From: an uncultured Alphaproteobacteria bacterium
Lineage (GTDB): Bacteria > Pseudomonadota > Alphaproteobacteria > HIMB59 > GCA-002718135
Direction of reading: 5' to 3'
DNA: 64,000 nt
Assembly (NCBI GenBank): GCA_902614395.1
Contig: CACMKW010000001.1
Location: 218,489 to 282,488, forward strand
Part shown: positions 34,502-42,756 of the stretch, piece by piece
Numbering within the stretch: position 1 is the stretch's first letter
Layout of the letters: each line of letters opens with the position of its first letter
The notes under the pieces: generated by a model
Database searches by the model: none
Told to the model about the DNA's origin: nothing
Seen by the model: only the letters and a program-made list of their open reading frames with translations
Translations under genes and position numbers: made by a program

Positions 34502-35527
34502 ATGGAAAAAAACATGAATATTAAAGAATTAGCAAAAAAGCTTAATTTATCAATAACGACAGTTTCAAGGGGTTTAGCTGACTATTCAGACGTAAGTGAA
34601 AAAACGAAAAAAAGAATTAAGAAATTTGCTGAAAAATATAATTATAATCCTAATCCTTATGCTGCAAATTTGGCATCACGAAGCTCCAAGAACCTCGGCT
34701 TCATTTTGCCATTATATGGGTTAAATTCATCTCCTCTAAATCAAATTTCATTTATTCAATTTTTATCAGGAATGTATTCTAATCTTTCAAAAAATAATAT
34801 TCAATTGTCAATGCTCATGGCAAGAAGTCAAAATGAAGAAAAATCTTTGTATGAAAAACTTATTGTAGAACAAAAGGTAAGGAATATCATTATAAATAAT
34901 TTAAGAATTAATGATAGCAGGATACCACTTTTAAAAAAAAATAAAGTTAATTTTGTAGCTTGGGGAAGAACACAAAATTTAAAAAATTATTCATGGGTAG
35001 ATCTAGATAATCATAAAAGTATGCAAATTATTTTTGATCACTTAATAAAAAAAAATCATGAAAAAATTGCATTCATAAATATTAATAAAAAATTTAATTT
35101 TGCTTATCAAAGAATGAAAACTTATTTTAGTGAAATAAAAAAATATAAAATTAGTTTTGATAAAAACGTATATATTGAAATACCCAAAAATGATTCATTG
35201 TTAAGCGAGGAAGTTACAAGAAAATTGTTAAAAAATAAAAAAGTTACTGCTATTATATGTTGTACTGAATATATTGCGGCAGGCGCAATACGTGCGTGTA
35301 ATGATCTTAAAATAAAAATTGGTCATGACATTTCTCTTATTACATATGATAGTTTAATAGTAAGTAATTTAATTACACCAAAAATAACTTCAATTTCTCA
35401 TCCTACAGAAGACTTAGGTTACAATGCAGTAAAGTTATTAATGAGTAAGAATGGTAATGATACTAAAAATAATTTTTATATAGCTAAGCCTACGATTATT
35501 GATAGAGATTCAGTAAAAAAATTGTAA
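34502..35527 (+). CDS. LacI-family transcriptional regulator
   Basis: This sugar-responsive DNA-binding protein has an N-terminal helix-turn-helix (MNIKELAKKLNLSITTVSRGL, then the hinge region NPYAANLAS) followed by a periplasmic-binding-protein-like sensor domain (LGFILPLYGLN to the end). The start could be ATG 34502 (341 residues) or ATG 34514 (337 residues); the second begins exactly at the usual LacI N-terminus, but neither has a ribosome site. A TTG further upstream at 34478 abuts the operator and is unlikely. It is divergent from the Agl-type importer and probably represses it until an alpha-glucoside or derived sugar binds. Self-regulation through the shared operator is likely. Confidence 0.9.
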   Translation: MEKNMNIKELAKKLNLSITTVSRGLADYSDVSEKTKKRIKKFAEKYNYNPNPYAANLASRSSKNLGFILPLYGLNSSPLNQISFIQFLSGMYSNLSKNNIQLSMLMARSQNEEKSLYEKLIVEQKVRNIIINNLRINDSRIPLLKKNKVNFVAWGRTQNLKNYSWVDLDNHKSMQIIFDHLIKKNHEKIAFININKKFNFAYQRMKTYFSEIKKYKISFDKNVYIEIPKNDSLLSEEVTRKLLKNKKVTAIICCTEYIAAGAIRACNDLKIKIGHDISLITYDSLIVSNLITPKITSISHPTEDLGYNAVKLLMSKNGNDTKNNFYIAKPTIIDRDSVKKL

Positions 35528-35538
35528 CTATACTTATA

Positions 35539-36534
35539 TTAGGAAGCAATTTCTTTTTGAATAAAATAACTGTTATCTTTATGTTGTTTTATTATTGCTG
35601 GAATTATTTCCTTATAGGCATCATACAAACTAGAATTAGCTTTTGGTAATTGATCTTTAATTAAATTACTCAACTTAGGTAAGTTGTATGACGGAACGGA
35701 AGGAAACATATGATGCTCTACGTGATATTCCATGTGCCAATATAAAAAACTAAATATAGGATTAAAACGTACAGATCTAGTTGTGAACCTATGATCTTTT
35801 ATATCTTCTGGTAGCCCTATGTGTTGAGTCATATTAAATATGTTAACAATGTTGCCCCAGTACCTAGGAAAAAATATTAATAATGCAGGAAGAGGGTTCA
35901 TTAAATAAAATGATAGAGCAAAAGAGGCGATCCATAAAGAAACATGTATTCTTGAAATAAGACGACATTTCCAAATCTCATCTTGAGGAATACATTCCTT
36001 CATAACAGGTGTTGTCATTCCTAACGCATGCTTGATGGTTTCAAATTTAAAGGAGTCCTTGAACTTAATAAGTTCATAAAATGGAGCAAAACTAAATAGG
36101 AAACTTTTTAGACTTGGATATTCATGGAACAATGCTGCTTCAAAATCATGAGGGTCAGCAACAGAAGAGGTATTGCTATGGTGTCTAAAATGACTCCAAG
36201 TCCATCTAGTTGGTTCAAAGTCAGTCATAAAAGAACCAATTTGATAAAAAAATTCATTTAAAAATTTTGATTTAAATGCAGTTCTATGTCCACATTCATG
36301 CCAGATTGGGTTACTTGAATAAAATAGAACACCGTAAAGCCATAACCATAAAACTGTCCACCATGTTCCCCAGGTAGCTACGGACATATATCCAAAAATA
36401 AATAAAAGAATAAAATATATAGTTACATGCTGTAATCCTTTTAAATCACTTTTTTTTGATAACTCTTTAAGATCTTTTTTACTTATTTCGGCTCTAAACC
36501 ATTTGTCATCAACATTATCTAATTTCTCTGACAT
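35539..36534 (-). CDS. Membrane fatty acid desaturase family protein (copy 1)
   Basis: This 331-residue integral membrane di-iron enzyme of the fatty acid desaturase superfamily has histidine boxes HECGHR (about 99-104), HFRHHSNT (about 134-141) and the C-terminal EYHVEHHMFP (about 271-280). Hydrophobic segments lie between about 35 and 90 and around 190-220. It is a clear paralogue of the gene at 42757-43770, sharing long blocks such as RTAFK, KDHR, TRSVR and PSYNLPKL. It may introduce double bonds or a hydroxyl into acyl chains or a related lipid. It is the last gene of a minus-strand series starting at 43770. Exact substrate unknown. Confidence 0.87.
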   Translation of the reverse strand: MSEKLDNVDDKWFRAEISKKDLKELSKKSDLKGLQHVTIYFILLFIFGYMSVATWGTWWTVLWLWLYGVLFYSSNPIWHECGHRTAFKSKFLNEFFYQIGSFMTDFEPTRWTWSHFRHHSNTSSVADPHDFEAALFHEYPSLKSFLFSFAPFYELIKFKDSFKFETIKHALGMTTPVMKECIPQDEIWKCRLISRIHVSLWIASFALSFYLMNPLPALLIFFPRYWGNIVNIFNMTQHIGLPEDIKDHRFTTRSVRFNPIFSFLYWHMEYHVEHHMFPSVPSYNLPKLSNLIKDQLPKANSSLYDAYKEIIPAIIKQHKDNSYFIQKEIAS

Positions 36535-36595
36535 GTAATTTCCTTTATAAAACTATTATGAGATTTAAAAGAAAAATATTAACTATTTTGTCTCA

Positions 36596-37651
36596 CTAAA
36601 CGTCAACCCATCTTCCAATTTCATTACTTTCTATACATTTATCAATTATATTTTGAATTTTTGCACCTTGATAAAAATCGGGCTGCATATTCAAATTTGT
36701 TTTTATTGACTCTATAAAGTTTTGATAATTACTTGGAGTTTTTGGACATTCAATTGTATCCCAAGCCATTTTATTGATATTTTCGTCAATACAAATATGC
36801 AATGTAGACCACTTAGTCCTTTCCTCATCTAGTTCAACTTTTAAAGCACCTTTTGTACAAAATACTTCTAGAATTAAAGAGTTTGCATGTCCAGTTGCAT
36901 ATCTTGTATTAGTTATTGTACCGATAGCTCCATTTTCAAATCTAACCAATGAATTGAAACCATCATTAGCATCTAATGTATATTCTTTTATTTTATTTCC
37001 TTTATCGAAGTAAGTTTTTAAATCAGTACATATTTCTTTTATGTCACCTACAGCATTAACAGCAAAATCAAAAATATGAACACCTGTATCTCCTAAAGCA
37101 CCGTTACTTCCATGTTTCGTTGATAGTCTCCACAGCCATTTGTCTTCCTCTCTCCAATCACCCCATTTATTACTTGTAAGCCAAGATTGGTAATAACAAG
37201 CACTAACATGTCTAGGATTTCCTATTTCTCCAGATTTTAATATTTCAACTAATCTTTGATATGCACTTGATTCCCTATAAGTAAAATTAACCATATTAAT
37301 TTTTTTAGATTGAACTGCTGCATTTAACATATCTTTTGCATCACTATAATTTTCAGCAAGTGGTTTTTCACAAAAAACATTATAACCTCTTTTTAAAATT
37401 TGCAGTGTAGTCTCTTTATGAAACTTATCAGGCGTTGTGTTGCTAATACCATCAAAAGTTTTTTCTTTTTCAAGCATTTCTTCTAAACTCAAATAACCTC
37501 TGATATCTGAACCTTTGTTATTTGATAAAAATATTTCTAAATTTTTTTGATTTGTATCACAAACAGCTTCAACATTGACATTTGGCATATTGTTAAATTC
37601 ATCAAGATGCCTTGAAGAGATATTTCCTGTTCCAACAATGCCAATTTTCAT
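36596..37651 (-). CDS. Gfo/Idh/MocA family oxidoreductase (ThuB-like context)
   Basis: This 351-residue NAD(P)-dependent oxidoreductase has the cofactor motif IGIVGTGNISSRH (3-15), CEKPLAENY at about 93-101 and GDTGVHIFDFAVN holding the catalytic Asp/His region near 185. It starts one base after the stop of the ThuA-like gene and lies downstream of an RbsC-type permease, so it belongs to the sugar operon. In rhizobia, adjacent ThuA and ThuB (a family member) act on imported trehalose-type disaccharides; a similar 3-keto sugar role is possible here. Confidence 0.87.
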   Translation of the reverse strand: MKIGIVGTGNISSRHLDEFNNMPNVNVEAVCDTNQKNLEIFLSNNKGSDIRGYLSLEEMLEKEKTFDGISNTTPDKFHKETTLQILKRGYNVFCEKPLAENYSDAKDMLNAAVQSKKINMVNFTYRESSAYQRLVEILKSGEIGNPRHVSACYYQSWLTSNKWGDWREEDKWLWRLSTKHGSNGALGDTGVHIFDFAVNAVGDIKEICTDLKTYFDKGNKIKEYTLDANDGFNSLVRFENGAIGTITNTRYATGHANSLILEVFCTKGALKVELDEERTKWSTLHICIDENINKMAWDTIECPKTPSNYQNFIESIKTNLNMQPDFYQGAKIQNIIDKCIESNEIGRWVDV

Positions 37652-37652
37652 T

Positions 37653-38438
37653 TTATTTTTCTTCTGTTGGATGTCCTACACTAAAACCTTTCTTACTAAT
37701 CTTTTCAATAGGTTTTGGTCTATTACTTTTCGGAGTAGGAGAATGTATATCTTCCCACAAAACTTTATTTTTCTGTTTTACAAAATGTATTGCATTTTTA
37801 ATTACAATTTGCACATTAATATTATGATAAGTTGGATATGCTTCATGACCTGGTCGAAAATAAAATATTTGACCATTTCCTCTTCTATATAATAATCCTG
37901 ATCTAAAAGTTTCTCCTCCTTCAAACCAACTAGTAAAAAGTGTTTCATCTGGAGATGGAACCTGAAAAGGCTCACCATACATTTCTTCCATTTCTAGTTC
38001 AAAATGTGGCTCTAAACCATCACAGATAGGATGACCAGGATTGCATACCCATAATCTTTCTTTTTCACCGTATTCTCTCCAGGTTAAATTGCAATTAGTA
38101 CCCATTAATCTTTTAAATATCTTAGAATGATGTCCGGAATGTAATACTATCAAGCCCATTCCTTCAAGAACTCGTCGTTGTACTAAATCAACTGTACTAT
38201 CTAATACTTCGTCATGGGCTTTGTGCCCCCACCAAATAACAACATCACAATTTTTTAACAATTCTTCACTTAATCCATTTTGATCTTCTTTAAGCGTAGC
38301 GGTTTTAATTTTTAAACTATTATCAGTTGATAAAAAATCTTTTATGCAGCCATGAATACCTTTGGGATAAATTTTTTTAACTTCTTCATTTTCTACTTCA
38401 TGAATATTTTCATTCCAAATTATAATATTAGTCATCAA
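37653..38438 (-). CDS. ThuA-domain protein
   Basis: This 261-residue protein belongs to the trehalose-utilisation ThuA family, with a class-I glutamine amidotransferase-like fold. CDVVIWWGHKAHDEV (about 84-98), GLIVLHSGHHSKIFKRLMG (about 116-134) and the C-terminal GQIFYFRPGHEAYPTYHN (about 187-204) are the recognisable blocks, with repeated His and aromatic residues. No signal peptide is seen, so it is cytoplasmic. It sits between an RbsC-like permease and a Gfo/Idh/MocA gene, as in ThuAB-type operons, and probably works with them on a sugar or keto-sugar. Biochemical function remains uncertain. Confidence 0.85.
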   Translation of the reverse strand: MMTNIIIWNENIHEVENEEVKKIYPKGIHGCIKDFLSTDNSLKIKTATLKEDQNGLSEELLKNCDVVIWWGHKAHDEVLDSTVDLVQRRVLEGMGLIVLHSGHHSKIFKRLMGTNCNLTWREYGEKERLWVCNPGHPICDGLEPHFELEMEEMYGEPFQVPSPDETLFTSWFEGGETFRSGLLYRRGNGQIFYFRPGHEAYPTYHNINVQIVIKNAIHFVKQKNKVLWEDIHSPTPKSNRPKPIEKISKKGFSVGHPTEEK

Positions 38439-38441
38439 GTA

Positions 38442-39416
38442 CTATCTAACTCTTTCTCCGTGTAACCGATGTCCTAGTAATGCTAGTAATATGATTAATC
38501 CGTTAAAGAATTGTCTCCACTCACCACTCCAGCCAATGGCAATAATTCCTATTTCCATATAGGCAATTATACCAACGCCAAAAACTGCTCCAATAATAGT
38601 TCCTAACCCTCCCCAGTAAGGAGTGCCGCCAACAAAAACAGCTGCTAGAGCAAGCAATAAATAACCAAATCCTTGAGTAGGGAAAAATGTATAAGTAATC
38701 ATTGTTGTAAAAATTCCACCAATAGCAGAGCCAATACCTACAAACATGAATGCTTTAATCTTAACGGCATTTACATTAATACCCATCTGTTCTGCGCTAA
38801 CAGAATTATCTCCTACATGCTGAATATGAATACCAAAAACATGTTTGTTAAAAAAATAATAGCAAAAAATTACAAATATTGCTGCCCAAAAAATTTGCAT
38901 TGGGAAGCCATAAAAATTTCCAACTAAAAGAGGGTAGATCCAGTGGCTATCTATTTCCATAATCGTAATTGATCTGCTGTTAGATAATAAGAGAATTACA
39001 CCTCTCAGTAAAAATAATACTCCAAGAGACGCAACAAGAGAGGAAAGTCTAAATACAACAATTAATGTTCCAACGAGAGCACCAATAGCTGCTCCAGTAA
39101 AAATACCAAGTACTAAACAAATAGCTGGATCAACTCCATTTTTAACAAGTAAAGCAAATACGTAAGCTGCTACAGCGTAAGTAGAAGCAAAGGAAAGATC
39201 TATTTCACCAGATGCAACTAGAAAAACTAATGGTATAGTTAAAAATATCAAAGTTGGCATCATTACAAATACTGATTGATGAAGGTTAGGCCTTATCCAA
39301 GCTTCTGGTGCACCTACTAAAAAAATTACCATTAAAAGTACAAAATATCCAATGCTTCCTAAAGCTCTTCCATTTCTGTGAAAGTAATTACTTAAATATG
39401 AATTATTATTGCTCAT
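38442..39416 (-). CDS. Sugar ABC transporter permease (RbsC/FrcC type)
   Basis: This 324-residue CUT2-family permease has about nine or ten hydrophobic segments. SGEIDLSFASTYAVAAYVFA (about 69-88) is the conserved block of RbsC-type proteins, and AVFVGGTPYWGGLGTIIGAVFG (about 254-275) the late conserved loop. It shares one base with the preceding ATPase gene and is followed by a ThuA-type gene 3 bases on. One permease probably dimerises to form the channel, as in other CUT2 systems. Its cargo may be a mono- or disaccharide or polyol; the sequence does not tell which. Confidence 0.9.
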   Translation of the reverse strand: MSNNNSYLSNYFHRNGRALGSIGYFVLLMVIFLVGAPEAWIRPNLHQSVFVMMPTLIFLTIPLVFLVASGEIDLSFASTYAVAAYVFALLVKNGVDPAICLVLGIFTGAAIGALVGTLIVVFRLSSLVASLGVLFLLRGVILLLSNSRSITIMEIDSHWIYPLLVGNFYGFPMQIFWAAIFVIFCYYFFNKHVFGIHIQHVGDNSVSAEQMGINVNAVKIKAFMFVGIGSAIGGIFTTMITYTFFPTQGFGYLLLALAAVFVGGTPYWGGLGTIIGAVFGVGIIAYMEIGIIAIGWSGEWRQFFNGLIILLALLGHRLHGERVR

Positions 39417-40162
39417 TAGTGTGCTCCTATAGTATCTCTCATTATTTTCATGAGTTCTTCTGGAGTAGATATTTCATTCTTATTGAGTTGATGAACGACT
39501 TCTCCTCTATCTAAAATTACAAATCTATCTGATATGTCGTATACATGATAAATATTATGACCAATAAATAGAACAGATCTATTTGATTTTTTTACATTTA
39601 AGACAAAATCAAAAACTTTCTGTGTTTCATTAAGAGATAAGTTATTTGTTGGCTCATCAAGAACAATTAATTCTGCTTTATTATAAATTGCTCTTGCAAT
39701 TGCTACGCCTTGTCTTTCACCTCCAGATAAATTTCCAACTGGAGATTCAGCATTAATTAATTTTGATGTAAAACCTATTTCTCTAATTAATCTATTTGCT
39801 TCAAAAATTTGTTCTTTTTCTTTTATAAAACCAAATGGATATCGAAGTTCCTTACCCATAAAAATATTTTTAACTATCGATTGTTGTGGAGTTAAAGCTC
39901 TATCTTGAAAAACAGTTTCTATACCAGACTCTCTAGCCTTGAGTGCATTCCAAGCATTTACTTTTTTTCCTCTTATAAGTATATCACCTTCGTCAGGACT
40001 ATAAACACCTACTAGTGTTTTAATTAATGTTGATTTACCTGCGCCATTATCACCAATTAAACCTACAACTTCACCCCTGGTTACTTTTAATGATGCTTTG
40101 TTTAGAGCAGTAATACCGCCAAATCTTTTTGTAACATTATCTAATTCAATGATATTTTCCAT
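39416..40162 (-). CDS. Sugar ABC transporter ATP-binding protein, single-domain (FrcA type)
   Basis: This 248-residue ATPase carries one nucleotide-binding domain: Walker A GDNGAGKSTL (about 37-46), signature LSGGERQGVAIARA (about 145-158), Walker B LIVLDEPTNNLS (about 166-177) and switch His in GHNIYHV. Most CUT2 ATPases (RbsA) are double-length near 500 residues; the half-size form is that of FrcA. It overlaps the permease gene by one base and is preceded by a hairpin after the binding-protein gene. It should form a homodimer. Confidence 0.9.
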   Translation of the reverse strand: MENIIELDNVTKRFGGITALNKASLKVTRGEVVGLIGDNGAGKSTLIKTLVGVYSPDEGDILIRGKKVNAWNALKARESGIETVFQDRALTPQQSIVKNIFMGKELRYPFGFIKEKEQIFEANRLIREIGFTSKLINAESPVGNLSGGERQGVAIARAIYNKAELIVLDEPTNNLSLNETQKVFDFVLNVKKSNRSVLFIGHNIYHVYDISDRFVILDRGEVVHQLNKNEISTPEELMKIMRDTIGAH

Positions 40163-40173
40163 AAATTTTGAAA

Positions 40174-40199
40174 TGCTAACCCATTAAAATGGGTTAGCA
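40174..40199 (-). terminator. Hairpin between binding-protein and ATPase genes
   Basis: TGCTAACCCATT and AATGGGTTAGCA can form a 12-base-pair stem with a 2-base apex, or 10-11 pairs with a larger loop. It starts 11 bases after the binding-protein stop in the minus direction. Only a short T-run follows, so partial termination or protection of the upstream mRNA is more likely than a full stop. Confidence 0.75.
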
Positions 40200-40209
40200 A
40201 TATATTTAC

Positions 40210-41205
40210 CTATCTTAAGCCTGCATCAGCAAGAGCTTTAACAGCTTGATAGTTATTTGTATCAACAAATCCTGCACCAGTATCTTGGTTTATTGCTCCA
40301 GTACCAAGTACAGCTGTTTGACAAAGTGATAACACTGGAAGATACCCTTGAAGGAAAGGTTGTTGATCAGATGTTAGATGAACATATCCTTTTTCAAACG
40401 CCGACATAATTTGTGGGCTAGTATCAAATCCAATTTGAAGTAACTCATTTGGTCCATAACCAGCAGCTTTGGCAATACCTTCTGCAACATTCATTACATC
40501 ACTTCCAGAGTGAACAATTACTTTTGTTTCAGGATTTGCATTTAACGCTGCTGAGAAAACTGGGATAGTCATATTCGGATCTGAAGCATAAGCTGGTTGT
40601 CCATCAAGAACAGTAACTGTCATTCCGTGTTCTTCAAATATGATTCTTGCACCATCTTCTCTTTGAGCTCTAGCGTAATCTCCAATAGGAACCATTACTA
40701 TAGCGTGATCTCCAGCTTTGAAACCAAATTGCCTAATTGCTTCTCTTGCAAGAGCTTTACCTTGAGTTGCTAAATTTGCTCCTACGTATCCCCCACCAAA
40801 TTTTGCTCTTACACCTGATGGATCAACGTTTTGATATGTCATTAGAATACCTTTTTCAGCAGCTTGTTTTGCTAAAGGCATTAGCGCTTCATCGCCAGGA
40901 TGCCCCATCATTGCAATAGCATCTACTCCAAGTCCAACTGATTCTCTAAGTTGACGGACCATTTTTTCAAAATCCCATTCTGAGTAAATAATTTCAGCAT
41001 CTGCGCCCGTATCTCTTATTGCATTCATTGCTCCTGCTGCAACTATTCCAGCAAAGCCACCAGCCTCAGGACCGCCAGCATAGAAATGCATTTTTACGTC
41101 TGAGCACCATTTGTCACCAAGATCTTGTCCAGTTGGAGCAGCATATGCATGCATAGAAACTGGAAGAAGAAAAATTGTGATTAAAAATAATTTTATAATT
41201 TTCAT
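40210..41205 (-). CDS. Sugar ABC transporter substrate-binding protein (RbsB/FrcB type)
   Basis: This is a periplasmic binding protein of the CUT2 class (Peripla_BP_4-like fold). The start is the ATG at 41205: an in-frame ATG at 41217 would place the GGAGG ribosome site inside the coding sequence. The 331-residue product has a signal peptide (MKIIK, hydrophobic to about 17, cleavage near AYA). MMGHPGDEALMPLAKQAAEKG and TYQNVDPSG match the sugar-binding hinge regions of the class. It leads the minus-strand importer with ATPase, permease, ThuA-like and Gfo-like genes. Cargo is uncertain. Confidence 0.9.
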   Translation of the reverse strand: MKIIKLFLITIFLLPVSMHAYAAPTGQDLGDKWCSDVKMHFYAGGPEAGGFAGIVAAGAMNAIRDTGADAEIIYSEWDFEKMVRQLRESVGLGVDAIAMMGHPGDEALMPLAKQAAEKGILMTYQNVDPSGVRAKFGGGYVGANLATQGKALAREAIRQFGFKAGDHAIVMVPIGDYARAQREDGARIIFEEHGMTVTVLDGQPAYASDPNMTIPVFSAALNANPETKVIVHSGSDVMNVAEGIAKAAGYGPNELLQIGFDTSPQIMSAFEKGYVHLTSDQQPFLQGYLPVLSLCQTAVLGTGAINQDTGAGFVDTNNYQAVKALADAGLR

Positions 41206-41215
41206 AATTCCTCCC
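41206..41215 (-). promoter_or_regulatory. Strong ribosome binding site of RbsB-type gene
   Basis: GGGAGGAATT precedes the ATG at 41205 on the minus strand with a 4- to 5-base spacer. It fixes the start and matches the motif before the other binding-protein genes. Confidence 0.85.
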
Positions 41216-41245
41216 ATGAATTAATTTAAATATTATAATAATGTT

Positions 41246-41274
41246 GTTAAACTAAAAATACCTGTGAATGTCAA
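41246..41274 (-). promoter_or_regulatory. Candidate promoter of RbsB-type operon
   Basis: A consensus TTGACA (41269-41274) begins directly after the upstream aldehyde dehydrogenase stop. A 17-base spacer and TTTAAC (41246-41251), a 4 of 6 -10 match, follow. A TATAAT further down has no good -35. The transporter genes may thus be expressed separately from the aldehyde dehydrogenase. Confidence 0.45.
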
Positions 41275-42711
41275 CTAGTACAATCTTTTACTTATTCTTT
41301 TAGTTTGTCCGTGGCTGTAAATACCATCAACACCACCGTCTCTCCCATAACCTGATCTTTTATATCCACCACCTGGAAGATTGGTACCATCTACAAACCA
41401 ATCATTTTGCCAAATTATTCCTGCCTCTATCCTATCTGCTGTCCATTTTGCTTTTTGATCATCAGCAGTAAACACACCAGAGGCTAATCCATATTTTGTT
41501 GAATTTGCAATATTTATAGCTTCTTCTTCATCTTCAAAATCAAAAATAGATGTAACTGGACCAAAGATTTCCTCCTGCGCAATTGTTGCTTCAACTTTAA
41601 CATTATCAAAAATTGTTGGTTGATAAAAATTACCATCATCTCTATCAGCTTTATCTCCCCCTAATGTTAGGGTGGCACCAGATTGTATTCCTGATTTTAC
41701 ATAATTCGAAACTCTTTGCATTTGATCAGTTGAAATAAGAGGTGTTACTTGTGTTCCATCTTCGTCACCAGCACCAACTTTTAATTTTTGAGTTTTAGCT
41801 ACAAGCTTAGTCATATATTCATCTTTTATTTTAGGATGAACAATCACCCTCGACATTGCTACACATATTTGTCCTGCATTAGGTTTAAAAATACCTTTAA
41901 CAGTACTATCAACAGCTTTATCAATATCTGCGTCAGGATAAATGATAGCTGCAGACTTCCCACCTAATTCAAAATGTGTGGGTATAATTCTATCAGCTGT
42001 TTCTTTTAAAATTTCTGATGCAACTTCTGGAGATCCAGTGAAAACGATATAGTCACAACCTGAATGTTGAACAAGCTTTCTTCCAGTGGTTTCACCATAA
42101 CCATGAATAATATTAATAATTCCTTTAGGGACACCAACCTCTTCAAATATTTGTCCATAAAAATTTGAAGAAATTGGACATAACTCAGGAGGTTTAATTA
42201 CAATAGTATTGCCAACTATCCAGTTTTGCGCAACCATTCCTGAAAACAAAGAAACAGGATAATTCCATGGAACAATTTGTAGTGCTACTCCAAAAGGTTC
42301 TAAGACAACATAATTTAAAGTATCATTTCCTGATGGGATTAATTTATTTTCTATTTTGTCTGTTAGTCCAGCATAGAAGTCAAATGTATCTGCTGCCCCT
42401 TTAAATTCATCTACGCATTGTTTGATTGTTTTACCGTTTTCTTGACTTAAAAGTTTACCACCTTCATCTTTTCGTTCCCTTAATTTTTGGGCAATTGCTC
42501 TCATCATATTTGATTTATCTTTAGAGTCCATATCAACTAAAATTCTTTTATCGAAAGCTCTTTTAGCTGCTTGGAAGGCTAAATCTATTTCTTCATCCAG
42601 CGCTTCATCAATATTGCCTACAATTTTTTGATTTGCTGGATTTAAAACAGGAATATTTTTTTTTGATATTGAATCAATAAATTTACCATCAATAAAATTT
42701 CTTAACTCCAT
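41275..42711 (-). CDS. Aldehyde dehydrogenase
   Basis: This 478-residue NAD(P)-dependent aldehyde dehydrogenase has a complete active site: PWNYP holding the catalytic Asn (about 150), FELGGKS the general base (about 249), and NAGQICVAMSR the nucleophilic Cys (about 283). EEIFGPV is near 380. It resembles the aldehyde dehydrogenase at 1087-2520 in several blocks (FDFYAGLTDK against FDYYAGLTDK, and LLSQENGK against LLCYENGK), so the two may be paralogues. The ATG at 42711 is preferred over a TTG at 42723. It lies upstream of the RbsB-type operon on the same strand and downstream of a desaturase. Confidence 0.92.
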   Translation of the reverse strand: MELRNFIDGKFIDSISKKNIPVLNPANQKIVGNIDEALDEEIDLAFQAAKRAFDKRILVDMDSKDKSNMMRAIAQKLRERKDEGGKLLSQENGKTIKQCVDEFKGAADTFDFYAGLTDKIENKLIPSGNDTLNYVVLEPFGVALQIVPWNYPVSLFSGMVAQNWIVGNTIVIKPPELCPISSNFYGQIFEEVGVPKGIINIIHGYGETTGRKLVQHSGCDYIVFTGSPEVASEILKETADRIIPTHFELGGKSAAIIYPDADIDKAVDSTVKGIFKPNAGQICVAMSRVIVHPKIKDEYMTKLVAKTQKLKVGAGDEDGTQVTPLISTDQMQRVSNYVKSGIQSGATLTLGGDKADRDDGNFYQPTIFDNVKVEATIAQEEIFGPVTSIFDFEDEEEAINIANSTKYGLASGVFTADDQKAKWTADRIEAGIIWQNDWFVDGTNLPGGGYKRSGYGRDGGVDGIYSHGQTKRISKRLY

Positions 42712-42756
42712 ATATATTATCAATAAAACTAAAGTTCAGGAAGTGTCAAGTATAGT

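Noticed and set aside
37575..37892. Plus-strand frame of 105 codons opposite the ThuA and Gfo genes
   Set aside because: It is hydrophobic and cysteine-rich without family resemblance, and spans the junction of two well-supported minus-strand genes.
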